From assembly GCF_004146235.1 (NCBI RefSeq), contig NZ_SELO01000038.1:1-37141 (forward strand): a DNA stretch of 37,141 nt, written 5' to 3'. Origin of the DNA: Tropicimonas sp. IMCC6043. Its GTDB lineage: Bacteria > Pseudomonadota > Alphaproteobacteria > Rhodobacterales > Rhodobacteraceae. The translations under genes and the position numbers were made by a program. This document shows, piece after piece, positions 8,128 to 15,768 of this stretch. A model generated the notes under the pieces. It ran no database searches. It was not told where the DNA came from and was given only the letters and a program-made list of their open reading frames with translations. Within the stretch, counting starts at the first letter, position 1, and every line of letters begins with the position of its first letter.

Positions 8128-8868
8128 GGTCTCTCTAGCGAGGTGGCGGGCCAGCGCTGCCGGCAGTCCGGTGGAAGGCTTACCCGGTGGACGCCGGTAG
8201 CTACCGCCAGAGGCACCCTGCGGGGAAAGGCGGGCCAGCGCCACGGCTTGCAAGACGGCGGCCTGCACCGGGTCGATCAGCACAGCATCGACATCTCCAC
8301 GCAATTTCGGAGCAAGCCCGGCCAGCGGCGCGCCGGAAAGGATCAGCACATCCGCCCCACTCTCGACCGCATTGTGGCACTCCGCGATCAGCGGAGCGCG
8401 CAGGTCGGTGTCAATCTCGCCGATATTGCCCAGCGGGACATCCGGGGTGAAGGTTCCCGCGAAACGTGGCAACAATTCCGCCTGCCGCACCTGTTCATTG
8501 TACCAGGGCGCCATGCGGGGAGTGAAGGTGACGAACGCAAAACGCTGCCCCAGCATGCAGGCCGAGAGCATAGAAGCTTCGGTCATGCCGGTAATCGGCA
8601 CGTCGAAGGCTTCGCGGGCAGCCAGAAGACCGGGATCCCCAAAAGCCCCGATCACCGCGGCATCAATCCCGCCGGCGTGGTGCGCCAGCGTGTCGAGAAC
8701 GCCGACGCCGGCGCAATGCGCTTCGGCCCGGGACGAAATGTAGGGAAAACCTTCCTCGGCGGTCACGGAAATCAGATCTACGTCCGATGCCAGCACCCTG
8801 CGCGCCGCGACGTCCAGCTTGTCGGTCAGCACCTGCGAGGTGTTTGGATTTATCAACAGGATGCGCAT
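8125..8868 (-). CDS. Asp/Glu/hydantoin racemase-fold protein 3 (no catalytic cysteines)
   Basis: A 247-residue paralogue starting MRILLINPNTSQ. The first active-site loop is VIGAFGDPGLL, so Ala75 replaces the nucleophilic cysteine while the G-D-P-G-L frame is kept. The second loop is LILSGAPLAGLAP, also without cysteine. The combination of GAFGDPGL and GAPLAGLA is one I recognise from a widespread uncharacterised branch annotated as hydantoin racemase. The start ATG at 8868 shares one base with the dctM stop (TGATG), fixing the start and coupling it to the second TRAP system. Longer in-frame starts would overlap dctM. It is the last gene of the uraD-dctP-dctQ-dctM operon. Function is probably substrate isomerisation or cleavage linked to the transported compound. 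Confidence 0.83.
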   Translation of the reverse strand: MRILLINPNTSQVLTDKLDVAARRVLASDVDLISVTAEEGFPYISSRAEAHCAGVGVLDTLAHHAGGIDAAVIGAFGDPGLLAAREAFDVPITGMTEASMLSACMLGQRFAFVTFTPRMAPWYNEQVRQAELLPRFAGTFTPDVPLGNIGEIDTDLRAPLIAECHNAVESGADVLILSGAPLAGLAPKLRGDVDAVLIDPVQAAVLQAVALARLSPQGASGGSYRRPPGKPSTGLPAALARHLARET

Positions 8869-10148
8869 CAATACCCCATGGCCCTCGGTAACGTCGTTAC
8901 GACGCCGGGGAAAATCATGCACAGGAACAGCACCGCATACATGGCCGCAATGAAGGGCCAGCTTTCGCGGACGAGTTCCGTCATCCTCACTCCGGTAATT
9001 CCACAAACCACAAACAGGATCACGCCCACGGGCGGCGTCAGCATCCCGATTACGAGGTTCAGCACAAAGAGAAAGCCAAAATGCAGCGGATCGAGTCCGA
9101 ATTGCATCGCGATCGGATGGAACAGAGGCACGAGCATGATGTTGGCGGCATTGGATTCAAGGAACATGCCCACCACCAGCATCATCAGCGCCACAAGCAC
9201 CAGAAACATCATCGGACTATCGGTGATCTCCTTGATCGCCCCGGCCAGCTTGATCGGCAGCAGGTCGATAGTGAACAGGAACGTGACAGTCGAGGCGAAG
9301 GCGATCATGGCGCCGACCATCGCGGTGGTCTTGGCTGCGGTGAGCAACACGCCAGGCAGGTCCGAGACACGGAGCTTCCGGGTGATGAAGAAACCGATGA
9401 AGAGCGCGTAGCACACGCCGATTGCCGCCCCTTCCGTAGGCGTGAAGGCGCCGGCCACGATCCCGCCGATCACCACGATCGGCATCATGAAGACGATGAC
9501 GGAGCGGCGGGTCTCGCGCAGGGCGTTGCGCAGGTTAAAGCCTTCGCCGACCAGCGGATAGTCGCGCCGCCACGAGATGAACCAGCAAAGCGCCATCAGC
9601 GACAGGAACAGGATCAGTCCCGGCACTACGCCGGCCATGAAGAGGCCCCCGACCGAAACGCTGGAACCGGCCATGAAGGCATAGACGATCATCGCCCCGG
9701 ACGGCGGAATGATCGGCCCGAGATTGGCTGCGGCCGCCACGATGCCCGAGGAGAACCCCAGTCCGTATTGCTTTTTCAGCGAGGGCACGAGGGTCGAGGA
9801 GAGCGCCGAAGCATCGGCGACGGCCGCGCCCGAGACTGACGCAAGCCCCGCACCAGCGACGATGGACACCTGCGCCAGGCCGCCGCGCATTCGTCCGACA
9901 AAGGCGTTGGCGAAGTCCACGAGCCGGTCCATGATCCCGCCCTTCAGCATCAGCTCGCCCGCGATCATGAACAGAGGAATGGACATCAACGGGAATGAAT
10001 TCACTGCATTCATCATCCGGCTCGCCATGATCGACGATTCGAACCCGGCCACCCATAGCCCCAGCATCGCGGCGCATCCCAAGGAAAAGGCCAGGGGCAT
10101 TCCGAGTACCCCGAGGAAAAAGAAGCAGGCGATGACGGCAAAGCTCAT
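8868..10148 (-). CDS. dctM: TRAP transporter large permease (DctM family), second system
   Basis: A 426-residue membrane protein with about twelve hydrophobic segments. The DctM landmarks are FPLMSIPLFMIAGELMLKGG near residue 50, the repeat-one signature VSGAAVADASALSSTLVPSL, NLGPIIPPSGAMIVYAF, FTPTEGAAIGVCYALF, and LTPPVGVILFVVCGI near the C-terminus. It works with the adjacent DctQ and DctP in sodium-driven uptake. It overlaps dctQ by four bases (ATGA at 10145-10148) and its stop overlaps the racemase-fold start. The sequence differs clearly from the DctM at 2905, so this is a second transporter class rather than a recent duplication. Confidence 0.92.
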   Translation of the reverse strand: MSFAVIACFFFLGVLGMPLAFSLGCAAMLGLWVAGFESSIMASRMMNAVNSFPLMSIPLFMIAGELMLKGGIMDRLVDFANAFVGRMRGGLAQVSIVAGAGLASVSGAAVADASALSSTLVPSLKKQYGLGFSSGIVAAAANLGPIIPPSGAMIVYAFMAGSSVSVGGLFMAGVVPGLILFLSLMALCWFISWRRDYPLVGEGFNLRNALRETRRSVIVFMMPIVVIGGIVAGAFTPTEGAAIGVCYALFIGFFITRKLRVSDLPGVLLTAAKTTAMVGAMIAFASTVTFLFTIDLLPIKLAGAIKEITDSPMMFLVLVALMMLVVGMFLESNAANIMLVPLFHPIAMQFGLDPLHFGFLFVLNLVIGMLTPPVGVILFVVCGITGVRMTELVRESWPFIAAMYAVLFLCMIFPGVVTTLPRAMGY

Positions 10149-10624
10149 GGCAGGGGCGTATCCGGATCGGCCGCCATGTAAAGCAGGTGCAGCGCCGAAT
10201 GAAGCGCGCCCAAGATGACGGGGAAGAAGAAGACTGACGAAGTCACATTGATTGAGCCCAGGCGTTCGCTCCAGGTGGCGCCCGCGACCTGAAATGTTGC
10301 CCAGGTGACGATCAGCAGCATCACCCCTGCGAGGGAACTGGTAAAGCGTTTGACGAGGTGGCGCGGCAAGGTCGGAAGGCGATCAACGATCAGGTCGATA
10401 CCGACATGGGTCCCGTCGCGGACGCCAAGCGGGATGCCGACGAAAATCGTTGTGACGAATGCGAGGCGCGAGACCTCATCTGCCCAGTCGAACGAAGCGT
10501 TGAATCCGTAGCGCATGACAACCTGCGCCGTGACAACTGTGACCATGATCGCGGCCGAGGCGATCACGACGAGCCGCGCGCCGGTATCGGCGCGCGCCAG
10601 GATCATTGGGATGATCGTCCTCAT
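10145..10624 (-). CDS. dctQ: TRAP transporter small permease (DctQ family), second system
   Basis: A 159-residue small TRAP subunit with four hydrophobic segments. Family features include VVMRYGFNASFDWADEVSRL after the first helix and the GVRDGTHVGIDLIVDRLP loop. The latter is the usual conserved cytoplasmic segment between helices two and three. It starts seven bases after the dctP stop and ends in an ATGA overlap with dctM. It lacks the long hydrophilic C-terminal tail seen in the first system. Confidence 0.88.
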   Translation of the reverse strand: MRTIIPMILARADTGARLVVIASAAIMVTVVTAQVVMRYGFNASFDWADEVSRLAFVTTIFVGIPLGVRDGTHVGIDLIVDRLPTLPRHLVKRFTSSLAGVMLLIVTWATFQVAGATWSERLGSINVTSSVFFFPVILGALHSALHLLYMAADPDTPLP

Positions 10625-10631
10625 CGTCCCG

Positions 10632-11609
10632 TCAGTTCATCGTTTCGGTGTCAAGCAGCTCCACCAGCGCAGGGTCCAAACGGGCCTTGGTTTCGGCTGC
10701 AACACCGGCCACGCTTTCGCGAAGAGCTGCGGCGAATTCCGGGGACACCTCGGTGTAGGTCATGCCCATCTCGATAATCTTGTCGAGCGCGGCACCGTCC
10801 TGCTCTTCGGCCAGCTTGCGCTGTTCGGCAACTGCGGTGTCCATCGCCTCGGTGACCCAACCCTGCTGCTCGGCACCCAACCCGTCGAACCACGCCTTGT
10901 TGGCGACGACCGAGATGAAGTCGAAGAAATGGCCGGTATTGGACACGTATTCCTGCACTTCCGGATAGCCCGCCACCTGGATGATCGAGAAGGGGTTTTC
11001 CTGCCCGTCGATCACCTTTTGCTCCAGCGCCGAGTACAATTCGTTCACATCCATCGCCAACGGGTTGGCGCCGAGAGCGCGGAATGTGGCGAGATGGGTC
11101 TCATTCGGCTGCAAGCGGATCTTAAGCCCCTCAATGTCCCCGATCTTTTCGATCGGGCGCACGGAGTTGGTCAGCTGGCGAAAACCGAGCTCCATGTAGC
11201 CCAGGGACTTGATGTCTTCCGCGGCCAGCTTCTCGTCGAGCGCATCGCCGACCGGGCCGTCAACCACCTTGAACGCATCCTCGCGACTTTCGAACTGGAA
11301 GGGCAGACCGACGATCTCCAGCTCGGGAACGGTGCGGGTCAGATAGGCGGTGCCCACCCAGATAATTTCGACCGCGCCCAGCTTCACCGCCTGGACGTTC
11401 TCGGCCGCACCGCCAAGTTGGCGGGCGGGAAAAAGATTGACTTCGAATTCACCGCCGGAGAGTTCGACCAGCTTTTCTGCAAAGATCTCCATCGCGACGG
11501 AGGAGGAATGGTCGGTCGCGAAGTTGCCGGCTACGCGGATAGTCTCGGCCTGCGCAGCGGCGGACAGGGCCATCACGGATGTGGCGAGTGCGATAGTCTG
11601 GAGTTTCAT
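10632..11609 (-). CDS. dctP: TRAP transporter substrate-binding protein (DctP family), second system
   Basis: A 325-residue periplasmic receptor. The signal peptide spans residues 1-21 (MKLQTIALATSVMALSAAAQA). Family signatures are GLKIRLQPNE with the carboxylate-binding arginine at R165, a following helix with LGANPLAMDVNELYSALEQ, and VIDGQENPF. The latter is typical of the DctP/YiaO/RRR subgroup. The ATG at 11609 is preceded by AGGAGA and overlaps the uraD stop by four bases (ATGA). Upstream in-frame starts run inside uraD. Unlike the DctP at 1280 it has no cysteine cluster, so the two receptors belong to different subgroups and may bind different but related carboxylates. Confidence 0.92.
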   Translation of the reverse strand: MKLQTIALATSVMALSAAAQAETIRVAGNFATDHSSSVAMEIFAEKLVELSGGEFEVNLFPARQLGGAAENVQAVKLGAVEIIWVGTAYLTRTVPELEIVGLPFQFESREDAFKVVDGPVGDALDEKLAAEDIKSLGYMELGFRQLTNSVRPIEKIGDIEGLKIRLQPNETHLATFRALGANPLAMDVNELYSALEQKVIDGQENPFSIIQVAGYPEVQEYVSNTGHFFDFISVVANKAWFDGLGAEQQGWVTEAMDTAVAEQRKLAEEQDGAALDKIIEMGMTYTEVSPEFAAALRESVAGVAAETKARLDPALVELLDTETMN

Positions 11610-12190
11610 TTCGTCGTCTCCTGTTTCTGGGAAGGGGATGATGAGGAACGGTTCGGGATATTGGAGGGAGGGGATCCGAAGGCGCTGTCGCACCGCGATT
11701 GGATCACCGACGCGATCTCGGCCAGCGTGGTCGTATGCTCTTCGAGCCTGGTGGCTTTGAGACGCTTTTCGAATATCTCGAAGAGCACGTTGCGATCGGG
11801 CACGCGGTGCAGTGCGATGATGAAGGGATGCCCGAAGCGTGCACGGTATGACGCGTTCAGTTCGCGGAGCCGGCGCGCCTCGGATTCCGGAAGATCGGTC
11901 AGGCCGAGCCGACCCTGCTCGGAGGCGCTTTCGGCGGTGATATAGCCCTCTCTGACCTCAGGCCCAGCAAGCTCAGGATGGACGTTGAATAGTGCCAGGC
12001 GCCGCTCTGGAGGCGCCGACAGGATCACCTCGACCAGAGCCTCGGCAACAGCCCCGTCGGAAGCAAAGGGACGCTGATCTACTGCGACCTCGGCCACCCA
12101 GGGCGAGCGCTCCACGAGAGGGATCAGGGTCAGAAGTGCTTGTTCACGCTGAGCAGAGTTCAGCGCGTTTATCGCGGTGTTCATAGTCAT
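11606..12190 (-). CDS. uraD: OHCU decarboxylase family protein (UraD-like)
   Basis: A 194-residue protein of the 2-oxo-4-hydroxy-4-carboxy-5-ureidoimidazoline decarboxylase family. In uric acid breakdown this enzyme converts OHCU to (S)-allantoin. Key residues are visible: H71 in NVHPELAG (the family's catalytic histidine), E91 in the SASEQGRLGL motif, and YRARFGHPFI near residue 115. SPWVAEVAVDQRPF near residue 29 is also a family hallmark. Start candidates are ATG 12190 and ATG 12184. Neither has a strong ribosome site, and I list the outer one. A serine-rich C-terminal tail of about 25 residues goes beyond the family core. It is the first gene of the second TRAP operon and overlaps dctP by four bases. 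No uricase or HIU hydrolase accompanies it, so it may decarboxylate a different compound. Confidence 0.85.
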   Translation of the reverse strand: MTMNTAINALNSAQREQALLTLIPLVERSPWVAEVAVDQRPFASDGAVAEALVEVILSAPPERRLALFNVHPELAGPEVREGYITAESASEQGRLGLTDLPESEARRLRELNASYRARFGHPFIIALHRVPDRNVLFEIFEKRLKATRLEEHTTTLAEIASVIQSRCDSAFGSPPSNIPNRSSSSPSQKQETTK

Positions 12191-12218
12191 GTCCGTAGTC
12201 TTTGAGGTCACCCTAGCG

Positions 12219-12244
12219 ATGTGGCGCATTGCAATCCATCACAT
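12219..12244. promoter_or_regulatory. Concentric dyad in the uraD-lysR intergenic region (operator candidate)
   Basis: ATGTG at 12219-12223 and CACAT at 12240-12244 are inverted around the same centre (12231.5) as the perfect palindrome ATTGCAAT at 12228-12235. Together they make a 26-bp dyad with 18 of 26 symmetric positions. It lies between the divergent LysR gene and uraD operon, where LysR regulators bind. The nested symmetry makes chance less likely than for a single short palindrome. Confidence 0.5.
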
Positions 12245-12286
12245 AAAAGTCCACGTTTCATTCGAATAATTAGGATGCTTTTGACA

Positions 12287-13219
12287 ATGTCGCTGTCTCT
12301 TGTGCCGCGAGTTCTGCGTTACGTCGAAGCCGTTGCGGAGCACGGCTCAATTCAGGCCACCTCGCGTGCTATCGGCATCTCGGCTTCAGCCATCGACCGC
12401 CAGATCAAGTTGCTGGAAGACCATTTGGATGTGCAGCTATTCGATCGTCAGAGCACCGGGATGGAGACAACCGTCGCCGGTGAGATGTTCATCGTGCTTG
12501 CTCGCCGGTGGCGGGCGGAAGAGAACACCATCCTTTCGGACGTGAAGAGGATGCAGGGGATTGACCTCGGTCTCGTGAGGCTCGCGACGATGGACAGCCT
12601 GGCTAACGGACCTCTGCCGCGTGCGTTGTCGGTCATCGCGCGTGATTTTCCGCGCGTTCAGATCGAGGTCGAAATCATGACGCCGGACCAGGCGGTCGCC
12701 GCCCTAAATGATGGAACTGCGGACCTGGCGCTTGGTTTCAACATCAAGGCCGCGCGGGATCTTCACCTGATGTGGACGGTGGATTTGCCGCTGGTCTGCG
12801 TCTGCGCGCCTGATCATCCGGTCGCCGACCTTGCATCCATCTCGGTCAAGGAGGTGCGGGGCTTTCCACTTGTGGTCCAGAGTCGTGCATTGGCAATCCG
12901 GCGGATGCTGGAAGCGCGTCACTCATGGCTTTTCACCAATGCGCAACCTCCTGTGGTTACGAACTCCCTGCAACTTCTCAAGCAGCTTGTCGCCGCCGGA
13001 ACGCATCTCGCGCTGACGTCGCAGTTGGACGCGGCGTCAGAACTGGCAAACGGCAGGATGGTGGCCATTCCGATCTCGGACACGGAGATCCGCAGCCAGT
13101 CGATCAGCCTTGCGGTCAGCGTGAAACGCACGCTGCCGCGCATCTGCTCTACAGTGGCGGAGGTCCTGATACGCGAGATGTCGACCTGCGTGAACGAGAT
13201 CACCGGCGCGTCCCGGTGA
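12287..13219 (+). CDS. LysR family transcriptional regulator
   Basis: A 310-residue regulator. The N-terminal winged helix spans about residues 5-65 (LRYVEAVAEHGSIQATSRAI, then the recognition helix SASAIDRQIKLLEDHL and the wing LFDRQSTGMETTVAG). A periplasmic-binding-like effector domain runs from about residue 90, with LVRLATMDS and the TADLALGFNI stretch. The methionine at 12287 gives the usual short leader before the helix-turn-helix. ATG 12275 is the alternative, and the AGG at 12272-12274 lies between consensus spacings for both. It diverges from uraD across a region with a concentric dyad, so it probably controls the uraD-TRAP operon. The substrate or a ring-opened intermediate would be the co-inducer. 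It converges on the arylmalonate-decarboxylase-like gene 32 bases away. Confidence 0.9.
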   Translation: MSLSLVPRVLRYVEAVAEHGSIQATSRAIGISASAIDRQIKLLEDHLDVQLFDRQSTGMETTVAGEMFIVLARRWRAEENTILSDVKRMQGIDLGLVRLATMDSLANGPLPRALSVIARDFPRVQIEVEIMTPDQAVAALNDGTADLALGFNIKAARDLHLMWTVDLPLVCVCAPDHPVADLASISVKEVRGFPLVVQSRALAIRRMLEARHSWLFTNAQPPVVTNSLQLLKQLVAAGTHLALTSQLDAASELANGRMVAIPISDTEIRSQSISLAVSVKRTLPRICSTVAEVLIREMSTCVNEITGASR

Positions 13220-13251
13220 CGCCGGCCCGGGCCGCGCTCTCTGCAAAGCCG

Positions 13252-14019
13252 TCAGTCCGGCGCAGTCGGTGATGGCCGGGCGAACAGGCGAAAGACGCTG
13301 CCCCAGCCCGTGACCCGCGACGGATCCAGCCCGACTTCACTCAGGCAATGTGCCGCCGTCAGGGCAACCGAGTCGAGAACGGGAACGCCGGTGGCTTCTT
13401 CGATCCGGGGCGCCGCGGGCGCGCCACGAAAGTTGGTGCAGACGATGGCAATGGCGTCTGGTTTAGCCCGGGCCACCTGTTCAGCCATCGCCCCTGCCTG
13501 TTCGGGCGGATAGGTGGCATAGCTGAAATTGCCCTTGTCATCCAACCGCATCTTGTCGACCACCTCGATGCCCCGCGCCGCGTAGTTGGCGATCATGCGT
13601 GCCTCGATATCGGCTGGATAGGGCGTGACGAGGCCAAGCCGGGTGACGCCCATCCTCTTGAAGAGCGCGTCATAGGCGAGCATCGTCGAGGTGGCCGGAA
13701 TACCCGTGCGCTCGGTAATTGCGGCGCAAAGCGTTCGATCCCTCTCCAGCCCAAGCCAGCCCGCAGAGGTGCCATTCCAGGCAATCAGATGGGGTTCGGC
13801 TTCTGCGAGGCGATCCGCGGCCTCGAGGATCGGCTCGAGTGCGAACTGCGATTGCGAGGCCTCGGACAGGGAAATCTCCACCACCCGGAAACGTCCGAAA
13901 TGAACCGACGCCTCGTCGCCGAATTGGGCGAACATCGCCGAGGTATAGGGTTCGAGCACCGTGTTGGAGGACGGTGTAAGCATGCCGACGCGCCGGCCGT
14001 CAAAGGCTTTGAAAGTCAT
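13252..14019 (-). CDS. Arylmalonate decarboxylase / maleate isomerase-like protein
   Basis: A 255-residue member of the Asp/Glu racemase superfamily in the branch of maleate cis-trans isomerase and arylmalonate decarboxylase (AMDase). The opening RVGMLTPSSNTVLEP is typical of maleate isomerase-like proteins. Racemases and maleate isomerase have a cysteine in each half, but here the first loop is WNGTSAGW (G83, T84, S85). That matches the Gly-Thr-Ser of AMDase, where those residues help form the carboxylate-stabilising oxyanion pocket. The second loop keeps cysteine (C194 in IVCTNFRGA). Y134 in VTPYPAD matches the AMDase tyrosine position. A one-cysteine site implies decarboxylation or one-sided protonation rather than racemisation. 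It overlaps the hydantoinase stop by four bases (ATGA 14016-14019), so it likely acts on or near the hydantoinase product. Assignment between the two activities is inference. Confidence 0.8.
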   Translation of the reverse strand: MTFKAFDGRRVGMLTPSSNTVLEPYTSAMFAQFGDEASVHFGRFRVVEISLSEASQSQFALEPILEAADRLAEAEPHLIAWNGTSAGWLGLERDRTLCAAITERTGIPATSTMLAYDALFKRMGVTRLGLVTPYPADIEARMIANYAARGIEVVDKMRLDDKGNFSYATYPPEQAGAMAEQVARAKPDAIAIVCTNFRGAPAAPRIEEATGVPVLDSVALTAAHCLSEVGLDPSRVTGWGSVFRLFARPSPTAPD

Positions 14020-15410
14020 GGTCTAGCTCCTGTCTTCGCGCGGGCCACATGCTGGCCCATCGCCGTTCCCACCGGGACTCCGCCCAGCATCACGGTCTGG
14101 CCGCGCAGGATGGTGCGGACCGGCCATCCGGTGACTTCGAACCCTTCCCAGGGCGTGTAATCGGACCCGTGGTGCAGGATGTCCTGCGTGATTGTCCGGG
14201 TCTGCGCGGGGTCCCAGAGAACGATGTCGGCATCCTTCCCTACGGCAATGGCCCCCTTGCGCTCCAGCCCGTAGATCCGCGCGTGGTTGGTGGCGGTCAG
14301 CGCGGCGAAAGCCTCGAGGCTGATCCGTCCCTTGCTCACGCCTTCCGAGAACAGGATCGGCAGCCTGGTCTCGACGCCCGGAATTCCGTTCGGGATGTTG
14401 CGGAAGGAAGCGCGCGCTCCCGGTGCGTCCTTGCCGGCCGGATCAGCGAAGCGGAAGGGGCAGTGGTCGGAGGAAAACACGTCGAAGGCGCCCTGTTCCA
14501 GCCCGGCCAAGATCGCGGCTTGCTCGTCCGTATCGCGCGGCGGCGGCGAGCAGACCCATTTGGCTCCCTCGAAGCCGGCGCGGTCCAGATCGTCGGCGGT
14601 CAGCGTGATGTATTGCGGGCAGGTCTCGGCAAAGACGCGTACGCCGCGCGCCCTCGCGCGTCGGATCTCGTCCAAGGCCGCACCGTTCGACACATGGACG
14701 ATCATCACCGGCACATCGGCCACTTCGGCCAGCATCGCCGCACGATGCGTCGCTTCCCGCTCGACCGGAACAGGGCGGGTGCGCGCGTGGTGGACCGGCT
14801 GAATACGTCCATCGCGCTCGGCCTTCTCGCGCAGGAATTCTATGGCGTCCTCGTTCTCGGCGTGGACCATGGTCAGTGCGCCCTGTTCGCGCGCTACGTC
14901 CATGACCTGGAGGATCTCGGCATCGGTCAGACGCATGCCCTCGTAAGTCATAAAGACCTTGAAGCTGGTCATGCCTTTCGCAATCAGTGCCGGAAGATCC
15001 TGCCCGAGCGTCACTGGATCGGCGGATTTGACGATCAGGTGGAACGACACGTCCGTCATGCACTTCCCGTCGGCCTTTGCCAGGTATGCCGCGACCGCCT
15101 CGCGCAGGGTCTTACCGTCCTCGGGCAGACAGAAGGGCATCACCGTCGTGTTTCCGCCGCAGGCCGCTGCCCGCGTGGCCGAAGCGAAATCGTCGGCCAT
15201 CTCGATCCCCGGGCCGGAGGGTTGCGATATGTGAACATGACTGTCGATACCGCCGGGCATGGCGATCAAGCCACGGGCGTCGATGACCTCGGCGCCCGTC
15301 AGTCCGATGCCCAGTGCTGTGATCTGGCCTTGGGAAATGCCGATGTCGCACGATGAGACCGCGCCTGACGTGACAACCTGCGCGTTTTGAACGACTAGGT
15401 CATGAAACAT
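14016..15410 (-). CDS. hydA: D-hydantoinase / dihydropyrimidinase family amidohydrolase
   Basis: A 464-residue cytosolic binuclear-zinc amidohydrolase that opens the cyclic amide of hydantoins or dihydropyrimidines. All expected residues are visible: H58 and H60 (GGIDSHVHI), the lysine to be carboxylated K151 (TSFKVFMTY), H183 (MVHAEN), H239 (IVHVSNGAA) and D315 (FSSDHCPF). NIPNGIPGVETRLPIL and the late SDYTPWEGFEVTGWP are typical of this family. The start at 15410 has AAGG about twelve bases upstream, a loose fit. The stop overlaps the AMDase-like start, so the two proteins should be made together. No carbamoylase follows, so the ring-opened carbamoyl product is presumably processed by the AMDase-like protein or by enzymes outside the window. 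Confidence 0.92.
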   Translation of the reverse strand: MFHDLVVQNAQVVTSGAVSSCDIGISQGQITALGIGLTGAEVIDARGLIAMPGGIDSHVHISQPSGPGIEMADDFASATRAAACGGNTTVMPFCLPEDGKTLREAVAAYLAKADGKCMTDVSFHLIVKSADPVTLGQDLPALIAKGMTSFKVFMTYEGMRLTDAEILQVMDVAREQGALTMVHAENEDAIEFLREKAERDGRIQPVHHARTRPVPVEREATHRAAMLAEVADVPVMIVHVSNGAALDEIRRARARGVRVFAETCPQYITLTADDLDRAGFEGAKWVCSPPPRDTDEQAAILAGLEQGAFDVFSSDHCPFRFADPAGKDAPGARASFRNIPNGIPGVETRLPILFSEGVSKGRISLEAFAALTATNHARIYGLERKGAIAVGKDADIVLWDPAQTRTITQDILHHGSDYTPWEGFEVTGWPVRTILRGQTVMLGGVPVGTAMGQHVARAKTGARP

Positions 15411-15768
15411 TGGAACAGCCTTTTGGAGGGGAGGTAAGGAAAGCCAAGGTCATGTATTCTCGGCATTTCCGATCGATGGCACGCGATGATCTGAATGCGC
15501 TTGGCGTGCCGGGATGAAGTGGTCGAGTCGATGATGCGCCCAGATGGTCTGGACTTCACACGGTCTATGGTCGCGCTATTCCTCCGCCCAAGCGGCCTGT
15601 TGGATCTCGTCACCGAAAAGGAGATCATGGAAACGGCTGAATATGTCCATCACAATCATAAGGCTGTACCAGGAACTTGCCGGGCGGCTCGACGCTCGCT
15701 GCAAATCCATCGGCGGGGTCAGGGGGGCCAGGCTTGCGGTTAACCTGCGTCGACGGATGACGAAACGC
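15411..15768. other. Gene-poor stretch upstream of the hydantoinase
   Basis: Between the hydantoinase start and the IS5 remnant I see no gene I can name. A short open frame on the plus strand (15495-15743, 82 codons, containing GLDFTRSMVALFLRPSGLLD) has no recognised domain and runs toward the insertion. It could be the torn end of a gene disrupted by the element, or chance. The hydantoinase promoter should lie here, but I find no convincing -35/-10 pair. Confidence 0.4.

Noticed and set aside
8107-9411. 434-codon plus-strand frame across the third racemase-fold gene and dctM
   Set aside because: It crosses two well-supported genes in antisense and has no domain or ribosome site.
10515-11945. 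476-codon plus-strand frame over dctP and dctQ of the second system
   Set aside because: Antisense to genes with clear signal peptide, arginine motif and overlaps. No family similarity.
14049-15356. 435-codon plus-strand frame over the hydantoinase
   Set aside because: The minus-strand gene has every catalytic residue of the family. The opposite frame shows no motif.
15495-15743. 82-codon plus-strand frame beside the IS5 relic as a real gene
   Set aside because: No domain recognised and no ribosome site of note. Overlapping frames look equally plausible, so it is described only as part of the gene-poor stretch.
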